Source: Pseudoips prasinana
Taxonomy: Eukaryota > Arthropoda > Insecta > Lepidoptera > Nolidae
Assembly (NCBI GenBank): GCA_951640165.1
Contig: OX621247.1
Location: 23,410,001-23,474,000, forward strand
Length of the DNA: 64,000 bases
Direction: 5' to 3'
Under the pieces are notes generated by a model. That model ran no database searches. It worked only from the letters and a program-made list of their open reading frames with translations, and was not told the origin of the DNA. The translations under genes were made by a program, and so were the position numbers. Below, piece after piece: positions 55,379-64,000 of the stretch (positions within the stretch are counted from its first letter, which is position 1; each line of letters starts with the position of its first letter).

Positions 55379-55513
55379 CAGACGCCAACACATCCAGCTT
55401 CCCCAATCTGTGAAATTTCTTTTATAGATATTTAACTTTATCACATAAGCAAAGGGTTTACTTTCAATTGGGGAAATTTTACAGATTGGGGTAGCTTGAT
55501 GTGCTGGCGTTTG
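55379..55513. mobile_element. 135-bp MITE with TA target duplication
   Basis: The arms CAGACGCCAACACATCCAGC and its inverted counterpart (TTGATGTGCTGGCGTTTG at the right end) extend to the CCCCAATCTGT/ACAGATTGGGG block. TA flanks both sides (55377-55378, 55514-55515), consistent with Tc1/mariner-type insertion. A reverse-orientation relative is at 33918-34042. Confidence 0.75.
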
Positions 55514-57626
55514 TACATCAGTATTCATTTTGACTATCTGTGTTAACTAGGTCATTGTTTTATAGTGCTTGTTAACGTTCTATTGCTGGCTGGAAGTGCA
55601 GTACATAGCTTTTTGCGCCCTATGCGAGCTTTTTTGATATTATAGTTTCTGTTAAATTAGACAGACTAGGGTACTAGCCTGTCTAATTTAACAGACGTTT
55701 TAAATGATACTGGCATGTAGATACGTATGTGCTGGAATCGAGCATTAGGGGCGCAGTGGGAATTTATCAGGAGCAAACCGGACCGAAACCGAAATATAAT
55801 AGTCCTGCCTGGTTTGGCCATTCTTACGCCCTCCAGAGTCGATGCCCTGTGCCTGCACCGATGGCACCGCCTTATATACGGTACTACTGGCTGGGTATAG
55901 TGTACAGAATTAGAAACGTCATGTTATTGTTAATTCGTATAATCGTTTATCTTAAAATAGGTAAATTCGCAGCATAAGCATTTGTCACATAAGATAGAAG
56001 AAGAAAAGACTTGAGTGAGGTTGAGGTACAAAGAAGAATATACAATATAAAAATACAGAATAACCAAATAAAGTACGACACTATTTATGATTTTTGGAGC
56101 ACTCTGTTACATCTTTTACCAGCTACTTCAACTGCTGTGGCACACATTAACAAGGCTCTGCGTGAACCAATGTTCTAACCTCATCACGTTTGATAACAAG
56201 ATCATCGATTGTTAATAACTTATGATACTGCGTCTGTAGGATTCTGTTCTAGTGACTCAAAGATGTGACCGAAGTAGTTTTCATATTGGATTTAATCAAT
56301 TTGTCTCTATAGTAGTAATAAGCTAAGAAAAATTTAATATGAGAAGATATTTTATATTCAATACTTACTCAATTTACGTCAGTTAATATATTTTTTTGGA
56401 TTTCATAAATTAATACAATATAGTAATAAAATTACGATCCACTTCGCTCGTACTGTTTCTTGGGATTAAATAAAGTTCCGTTTCTTCTTTCTATTATATG
56501 ATGATTATCATCGATCAACTAATGGTACTGTAAATATCGTGAAATTGTTATAAGAGTTTTTCTAGAAACCAATACAATTTACTTGTGGAATCGATTCCGG
56601 TAATCGAATGAGTATAGAAGCATTATAATAAGACATTATGTTTTCTTTCATCGCATTTAGCAATACATGTACAGTGTAGTAAATCTAATTTAATGAATTA
56701 CTAATAATGTAACTACTTACCACAGGCGCAGAGTGACATTTTAAAAAATTTAAGCTGTTGCATATCGGTTTTATACTTGAATAAACTGTTAGTAACTATT
56801 TTAAATGAATTGCAATACAAGTACTATGGCACTTGCCGTGTTACTTATCCATTAAAACAAAAATAGAATGCTCAACATTAGCAATCAATTTTCAGACTCA
56901 TAGACGCATTTATTTTGTTTTTGACATCCATTTTATTTTTATTCTTTCAAAAGGGTCATAGTTTGTTTGTTTACCACTGTTTTTTACCTTATTTACAGAA
57001 CCAAAATGCCTGAGGAAGGTATATCGTAGTCTAAAATAACATCCCATGTGTTACTTTAGACTACGTTAGATCTACTTTTGAAATAATTGTGAAAATTAGT
57101 AGACCCGTTTTTCTAGCAGCGATTCACACATGACTAAAGTTGCACCCAGACGCTAATGTTTCATAGGAGAAAACCCGAGAAAAATTGTGTTACTTCAACT
57201 CTATGCCGTTGGTACTTATCTATACACACCGTGCTAAAGCCAGTGCATTGTATTCACACATTTCATGACAAACACACTTCATAGATGAAATATGAATTGG
57301 AAAGGGGGAGATGGGGTATTTTATGACGCCTCTCGCGAAATATATCATAGCACTTGTAATATACTTTGGTATAAACAAATAAAATATGTGGGAGATAAAC
57401 ATTCACAGATATAGTCCTACAGACTTTTGTTTTTGCAACGATTTCGGTGATGAAGAACTTAATACAACTAACATAAACAAATAAAAGTAACTGTCGTTAT
57501 GGTTATTGTGGGTGGGTTAAATAAATGTACTTTATAGACCATCAAATACCGGCTGATTTAGCGGAGTATGCCTTTTCTAGAACACATAATTTTAGGAAAC
57601 TTTACTGAAATAATCTTCTACTATAG
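55514..57626. other. No recognised gene; two hairpins
   Basis: A perfect hairpin with 17-bp arms (TCTGTTAAATTAGACAG) lies at 55648-55695 and an imperfect one (GTAGTCTAAA/TTTAGACTAC) at about 57025-57065. The frame at 55729-55977 (+) lies in a GC-richer patch and is proline-rich in its middle (CPVPAPMAPP) but matches nothing I know. Confidence 0.4.
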
Positions 57627-57842
57627 CCGCTCATGGGCAGTGGCCTTACAGTCCTATACCAGTCTATTAACAATCGGCGAGGTTAAGCACCTAGGTGCAT
57701 AGACAGTCTAATGATGGGTAACCGCAATATGTTGTTTAATTAATTAGCGTTTCCATGCTTCGGAGGAAGCTGACAGTACCATTAGACAACACTCGTTAAC
57801 CGTCAGGGGCCTACTGGGTGGCCAACTCTGACACTGGGGTAA
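57627..57842 (+). mobile_element. 5S rRNA-headed SINE, copy 2
   Basis: AATCGGCGAGGTTAAGCACC and GATGGGTAACCGCAAT are the 5S-derived head; TCCATGCTTCGGAGGAAGCT, then GGGGCCTACTGGGTGGCCAA, is the body. It is more diverged than 26705-26940. Confidence 0.7.
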
Positions 57843-59167
57843 CCATTGCCCAATTTTTATTTTACCAATTATATGCATTACTTGAATGTAACATAATATC
57901 GTTACGAAAAATAATATGTTGTTTGTATTATTAGAAATTATTTTAATAATTTGAATTCGTTCAATATTATTATGCAAAGCAAAAAGGGATTATTTAGATA
58001 CCTTTTCTATCGAAGTAATTTCGAGATATAATGTTTTCCTTTTTGGCAATCTTACAGCACATAATAAATATTTATATACTCACTAATCATGTACGCAATT
58101 AATAAATAAATATAAAGAATGTTATAATAGCTATTGTTATATTGGTATAAGCCCGTAAACTTTTAAAATTGCAGCCAATTAATCAAACGCTTATCTTAGC
58201 AGTTTCCTCATGGCTTCACCACCGTCATAAAGTCCTATAACTACTTTCATCTTGCCTATAAATAAAAATAAAAATTCCTGCCTCTCAACACTAGTGCAAA
58301 CTGCAAAGTGGCCCAATTCACCATTATTTATGGTATGGCTCGTTGCCTCCGTTTATGGTTTTACAGCATTTTATCGCTTTATGACATAATAGGGATGGTT
58401 TATGATAATTTCCGTACGAAATATACCGGACAAAATGTCCCCCGGTATAAAATGCTCGTTGCAGAAATTGACATACAGTCATAAACACGTTTTATTTTAA
58501 ATAGCTTCCATCATAGCCACGTCTTAACACTCATAGACTTTCCGATTTTCGCTTAAAAGTCTATAAAAATTGTAATCCTTCGATAGAATTTTAAATCCCC
58601 TTTGATTTCTGTAGGTAAATTAAAGGTTACTGAAACTCATTCAATGATTTAATATTTAATAATAAGGTACGTATCGAAATCCTGGGTTCAATTAAAATAA
58701 AATCATTTAGACAATAGCATTTGGCACAACACGGATATTTACGGATATTATATTTTTAACGGATATTAACAACAGAATATAAAAAAAAAAATTAAATAGA
58801 AAAGGATGTTCAGAAGTAAAATTTCGTATTATAATTTTGTTTTTTTTTCCTCTCAAATGATTCCATATAAATAACTATCGCAAACTCCTTTATTCTTCAG
58901 TGATGGTCTTATAATACATAATTTAATAGTTAAACAATAATAATAATATCCTGATTTAACAGTTCTTCAGTTTCAGGGAGAGACACGAGTTCATAAAACC
59001 TCTCTACACGTTAAGGGCATTGAATAGCCTGAATTTGCGGAAAACACAGTTTTTGTAGGAAAATTTACAACATTAATTTAATATTTAAACAATACAATGA
59101 ATATGCAATAGATTTACACAACTTTTAGTAAGTTTAAATTTTAAAAATTATTAGGGTATGGCTACAA
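57843..59167. other. No recognised gene
   Basis: AT-rich sequence with no repeat I can match inside the window. Confidence 0.4.
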
Positions 59168-59279
59168 TCTATATAAATAAAAAGACAAGTCCTGACTGAC
59201 TGACTGACTCATCAACGCCCAGCCCAAACCCTTGGACCTAGAAAGCTGAAATTTTACACAAATGTTTGATTTATAATGT

Positions 59280-60250
59280 AGACAAGGAATAAGGAAGGGT
59301 TTTTCGAAATTCAACCCCTAAGGGGGTAAAACAGGGGCGCTAAGTTAGTATGAAACTTTGCCGTTTTTGAAGTTTAAGGCATTTAAATTGGTATTTAGTG
59401 TTCCAGTTAAAAATAAAAAATCACGTATTTCAGGGTTTTTGGAAATTTCACCTCCATGGGCGAAAAATAGGGGATGTAAGTTTGTATGGAAAATGTGACA
59501 ATTTTTAAGTTAAACGCATGAAAATTGGTAATTAGCCTTTTAGTTAAAAATAAAAAATATATATTTCAGAATTTTTGGAAATTCCAGCCCCAAGAGCGTA
59601 AAATAGGGGGTGTAAGTTTGTATGAAAAATGTGACAATTTTTAAGTTAAACGCATGTAAATTGGTAATTAGCCTTTTAGTTAAAAATAAAAAATATGTAT
59701 TTCAGAATTTTTGGAAATTCCAGCCCCAAGAGCGTAAAATAGGGGGTGTAAGTTTGTATGAAAAATGTGACAATTTTTAAGTTAAACGCATGAAAATTGT
59801 TATTTGGCATTTCAGTTAAAAATTAAAAATATATATTTCAGAATATTTGAGAATCCCCCCCGCCCCCTAAGGGCGTAAAGTACGTAAGTTTCTATGTAAA
59901 CTGCGACTTGAAGTTAAACACATGAAAATTGGTTCTTAGCATTTCAGTTAAAAATTAAAATATATTTTTCAGGATTTTTGGGAATTACACCCCTTAGGGC
60001 GTAAAATAGGGGATGTAAGTTTGTATGAAAAATGTGACATTTTTGAGGTAAACGCATGAAAATTGGTATATGGCCTGTTTCTTTCAGTTCAGTTTCATTT
60101 AAAAATTATAAATATATATTTCAGGATTTTTTGGAAATTCCACCCCTAAGGACGACTAGAATAGGCGATGTAAGTTTGTATGAAAGTCTGTATTTTTTGA
60201 GTTAAACGCATGAAAATTGGTATTTAGTCTTTCAGTTAAAAATAAAGCAA
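59280..60250 (+). repeat. Internal tandem repeats of Helitron copy 2
   Basis: Degenerate units of about 120-130 bp are marked by GTAAGTTTGTATGAAAAATG, ACGCATGAAAATTGGTA and TTTTTGGAAATTCCA. Adjacent units near 59560-59760 are almost identical, unlike the corresponding pair in copy 1, which suggests local turnover. Confidence 0.75.
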
Positions 60251-61533
60251 TCCAGGGAATAATTTGTTGTTAAAAAAAGGTAATCCAAAACTGATTCAAT
60301 AGATCGCCACCAACAATTTAAGCAAACTCAAATTTTAAAAAATAAGTTTCTTATGCCAAGTAGCTTAAAATGTCGTGGCCGTTGTCGTCTAAGTAAAGAT
60401 TTAGCGTTTTATAAGATTTGTAACTTCTTTTCTTAATAACAAATTAAAAAAACGACATTTTATTCAAATTGGGATAAAAAACGAATTTATCTCAAATTCG
60501 AGTTAGCGTAGTATAAATTGTTGGTGTCGAGATGATCGCACCCAAGAAACATCATCCTAATTTTCTCTACAAGTATCTACAAGTTCACAATTTTGTAACT
60601 AGATGGCGTTAATATCGTTTCAGATCGTGGAACTTAATTGGCATGTCGGTTAAAATAAATAAATGCTTGAAATAAAAGGTAGTCCAAAACTGAATCAATA
60701 GATGATCACCTAAATCTCACCCAAAATATATGCACACATCTTAATTTTACCGCTTTACAAGTTTATATTTTTGTTAGTAGATGGCGTAATCATCGTTTTA
60801 GATCGCGCTATGGTTTCGTTCACAAAATGTCGCAACCTAATCTAATGAGAGTTACCTTTGTGATTAAAGCATCGTTAATTATTATTTTACTTTATTTGAC
60901 TTACTGACTATACTTAAGGACAATTGATATGTATTCTTTGATTTTTGCTTGATGATATAGGGTCCTTTTTGTAAATAACAGCAGCAAAGTAGTCTTTCAT
61001 TTATTTCTTAGTAAGGTTATCTATAGGTTAGGTTTTATTCAATTTATATTGCTTATTTGTTCTAAAAGTTGTATTTTTTAGATTAAGCTAGAAGTAAGTA
61101 GTTACAAATACAAATATTTATTGGAACCAAAAACAGATAATATACAATATTGTGTCTACGTTAGCAGCTACATTAGTTAAGAAAAACTATGTCGTAGCTG
61201 TTAGCACCCACCTCCGACGTAGACGTAGACAACAATGTTCCATAGTTAGGATAATAATTAGTTAAACATTTATTAAAAAAAAAGTGCAAAGTAATAAAAA
61301 TGTAAAAGGAAAGTCTTATGTGAACCATATCAGATTACTTTGAGTGTGTGTATGTGCGTGTGAGTGGGTGTGTGTGTGTGGATTATGTGTGTTTATAGAG
61401 TTTAAAGTTAATAAAAAGAATTTATGTTAATTACAGTAATAGGAAATTTAGAAGGAAATCAATGGGTGTATTATTCAATACACCCATTAATCTCCCTCCA
61501 AACCCCCCACCACTGCAATCAACATAAACTCTC

Positions 61534-61577
61534 GAGTCTCGTAGAGTCTTAACATCCATTAAGACTCTACGAGACTC
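61534..61577. repeat. Copy-specific hairpin in Helitron copy 2
   Basis: GAGTCTCGTAGAGTCTTAA pairs perfectly with TTAAGACTCTACGAGACTC over a 6-nt loop. It occupies the same place in the Helitron as the unrelated hairpin at 46075-46116. Confidence 0.85.
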
Positions 61578-61644
61578 TCCAGCTCTGCAGTTACATTGGT
61601 CATCATTCAAAATTGTCGCGGACAAAGTCGCGGGCACCAGCTAG

Positions 61645-62495
61645 TTTACTATAAAAGGAGTTACATGTTAGTAAATTGTGCCCGTATTTTTTTTTTAATA
61701 ATTCAAAGTCATCAACAATACTGTACCCTTATACACACCTTTTTTATTGTTAACGTTTTGTATTAATGTTGCCGATTCTGGTACAAAGAGCAAAATGTGT
61801 TTGCACAAATTCAGCCTATCCAATGCCCTTAATATATACACGTATGCTAATAAATTCTATTACTATAGTCCGAGCCTCTAATTACACTTGACTGGAGTAT
61901 AGTTTATATAATATTTATTCGAAAATAAACAACACTCTTTGTGCATGGCTTAGCGTAATACCCGAATCATTAGAATTTAACTAAAGTGGGAGTTTGTTTC
62001 AAGTATCCCTCAATACCAATATACATGTCATACACACGTGTACAAAAGTTTATTGCGACTTTATATCTAAGTATTACAATCATAGCTGGTATCACACAGT
62101 TATTATAATCTTTATTGCTTCAAAAATGGCAATGGATGTGTTGTTGTACGTTCTACTAAAAACTCCTTTTAGATTGGTGGGTATGTTGGTAATAGATGCT
62201 GGTTGTAATAACGTTTCCGCTCTTTACTCTTTACCCCGATGTTTGCCAAGCCAATGCAAACACGAGAGATTGTACAGGGACCTTTATGTTTATGTAATTT
62301 TCGGGTTTCATGTATATTTTTGATGGTGGCTTTAAGCCGGCGGATGATGGATTAATGTTTGATGTTGAAGGCAACCTTTGAGAGAAGTTCTTGAGAGTAT
62401 TATTGACCTAAATGTTAAGTGGGCATATGGGTTGCTTATGTTGACATAAAAACAGTAGTTGATTTTATTAAAAGAAGATGATATTTTTGTTGCTT
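61645..62495. other. Flank of the Helitron; fragment of a fold-back family at 61748-61835
   Basis: ATTAATGTTGCCGATTCTGG and CCAATGCCCTTAATAT resemble 44844-44903. The frame at 61994-62323 lacks a methionine start near its beginning and has no recognisable domain. Confidence 0.35.
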
Positions 62496-62708
62496 TTTAG
62501 GGTTCAATTAATAAACCTCCGCTTTCCGTTCGCCTCCCTATTAGAGGGCTGTATCTCTTGACGGTAGACAGTTTAAACTTTCATAGTATGTATATCGCGA
62601 CAACCACCTTCCTGGCCCGGCATAAAAGGAACGTGATTTTAGATGATGGTTGCATGGCCTTAACTCATTATGTAAAATCTCGTAAGATGCTACGGAACCC
62701 TTCGTGTT
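62496..62708 (+). repeat. GGGTTCC-type repeat, decayed
   Basis: TTTTTAGGGTTCAATTAATA, GGGCTGTATCTCTTGACGG, GTAGACAGTTTAAACTTTCA and GCTACGGAACCCTTCGTG follow the order of 36650-36940 with many changes and no intact end. Confidence 0.5.
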
Positions 62709-63499
62709 CATCAGACTTATTACTTTTGTCCCCTTGACAATTAATACGATTTATTTTTTTATTATAAAAGATTATTTTTTGTTAAAGGATTATACAGTAT
62801 TTATTTAACCCATTGCGCTCATAATTTTCTTTCTGGGCTACGTGTAAACGTCAAGTTATAAAGTAGGAGGCACTTTTAGCACAGGCCCCTCGCCAGTTCG
62901 TAAACTAGGGTCAGTTCATTGATTCTTCCATTTGTTCGTTTAAATCAATTGCTACCTGTATGACGCGACGGAGCAAAACTTGCGAATGGCTGAACCAATC
63001 TGGATTTTAATGTGCTCGTCATTGTCAAGGCAACGTTAGTTTGTATGGAAAATTGTTAGAAATTTAATTAAGAATAAATAAAAAAACAATTATAATTCAC
63101 TATAAGCATAAATAGGTACCCGTGAAAAACTGGGGCATTACTTTAATAAAAATAAGCGTTTTCGTCTATGTTAAACAACTTAACTCGACAGATTTTCATT
63201 AGGAAATAACACTTATTCACTTTATGATTATGTTCCTATTGTGTGAAGATTGAACGTACGGAAGTCCAGAAGCGAAGGGTATAATAGTCTAGTTTGCAAC
63301 CGATACTTAGCGGCTTAATACTTACTATACATATAACTTAATAAGTCCATTGTAATCCTGACTAACACTGATAGTAAAGAACCTCAAGCTGAGTCGAGTC
63401 GTGTGAATTGATCACAAACAGTTATGATATTATGTCTGATTACGTGTAGTTAAACAAACAGACAAGCGGTCAATCTAAAGACAGTTGACCGCCAATGCG
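62709..63499. other. No recognised gene
   Basis: AT-rich sequence without a domain-bearing frame. Confidence 0.4.
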
Positions 63500-63640
63500 G
63501 TCTAACTTCTAAGCATGCCTGTGTTTTCGAGAGTGCATAAAGATGCCAATCCTCGATGTAGTCATTAGACAACAGTCTTCAAATTTCAGAGATCTACTGG
63601 CCGTCGTGAACAGGCCAACACGCATACGAAATAAATAAAA
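63500..63640 (+). mobile_element. 5S-type SINE, body fragment
   Basis: GCCTGTGTTTTCGAGAGTGC, CCAATCCTCGATGTAGTCAT and GATCTACTGGCCGTCGTGAA follow the 5S SINE body; only the part after the head is present. Confidence 0.5.
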
Positions 63641-64000
63641 TAACTACTATCGGCAGACCAATTATTTTATTCGTATAGCTATGAGTCTCTTGGTAAAAAA
63701 AGATACTCGATTTTACCCGATAGTATAATATCATTGCTAGTTACTTATAGACATATTTGTCTTGTTTTACACAAAGAGTGCCGAAAGCAATCGTATAAAT
63801 ATGCTAGTCAGGTTAAAGGCTGCTGTTGTGTTCAACTGTTTGTGTTTTTTTTTATCTCAGCTCAAAACAAATAAAACGTACCTATAGAGTGACTTTTAGA
63901 ACTAAGCCCCTACGCCTCTGGGACTTACCTTATGTTTAATGCCCGGAGCAACCTGTTTGATATAGATGTATTTGCGGAACGACAATCTTGTTGCTTCTGC
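63641..64000. other. No recognised feature
   Basis: AT-rich window end; nothing supported. Confidence 0.4.

Larger units (their letters stand above)
59168..61644 (+). mobile_element. Large non-autonomous Helitron, copy 2, uninterrupted
   Basis: The element starts TCTATATAAATAAAAAGACA after A (59167) and ends CAGCTAG before T (61645), with the 3' hairpin GTCGCGGACAAAGTCGCGGG about 12 nt from the end. At 2477 bp it is the inverted counterpart of 46007-50805 without the nested TIR element. CTGACTGACTGACTGACT repeats lie near the 5' end and a (GTGTGT)-rich stretch near 61340-61395. No Rep/helicase frame is present, so it must have moved with enzymes supplied in trans. Confidence 0.85.

Noticed and set aside
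61994..62323. A 109-codon plus-strand frame
   Set aside because: It begins at a non-ATG codon and has no domain or distinctive composition.

Overview
The window reads as AT-rich, repeat-laden nuclear DNA of a moth or butterfly. Diagnostic lepidopteran signs are several tRNA-headed SINE families, a 5S rRNA-headed SINE family, RTE-type LINE 3' ends with ATGATG tails, and Helitrons with TC...CTAG ends inserted between A and T. I find no intact conventional protein-coding gene. Nearly all open frames are short, lie in repeats or antisense to them, and lack recognisable domains. The window is best read as intergenic or large-intron DNA.

Layout. 0-12 kb: SINEs in three tRNA-derived families, one inserted inside another; decayed LINE tails; a cluster of long palindromes at 9.3-10.1 kb. 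12-20 kb: Helitron remnants; an inverted-repeat element with perfect 67-bp arms at 14.5-14.9 kb carrying a segment repeated exactly at 19.6 kb; a 1.7-kb tandem array at 15.7-17.4 kb. 20-32 kb: RTE and other LINE ends, an inverted-repeat element at 22.4 kb, two copies of a long repeat bounded by GGGTTCCGTA, a 5S SINE and a SINE holding a (TA)n tract. 32-34 kb: a short inverted-repeat element next to a candidate minus-strand microgene for a 40-residue, 12-cysteine peptide with its own AATAAA, then a tRNA-like unit with inverted flanks. 35-45 kb: a diverged tandem duplication, a 1.57-kb terminal-inverted-repeat (TIR) element with a broken reading frame, LINE remnants, and a fold-back element with a Helitron in its loop.

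45.8-54.4 kb is the structural centrepiece. A repeat of about 660 bp occurs twice in opposite orientation. The first copy is interrupted by a Helitron, that Helitron by a 2.43-kb TIR element with arms of roughly 600 bp, and that element by a small Helitron. The second copy carries a different Helitron. Paralogous sequence inside the window supplies the empty site for three of these insertions, so the boundaries can be read directly. A second, uninterrupted copy of the large Helitron lies at 59.2-61.6 kb in opposite orientation.

Two signals look least explained. One is repeated evidence, from comparing paralogues within the window, that hairpin arms were added by copying neighbouring DNA in inverted orientation. 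The other is the cysteine-rich microgene. All alignments were made by eye; coordinates of decayed repeats are approximate to about 10-20 bp.
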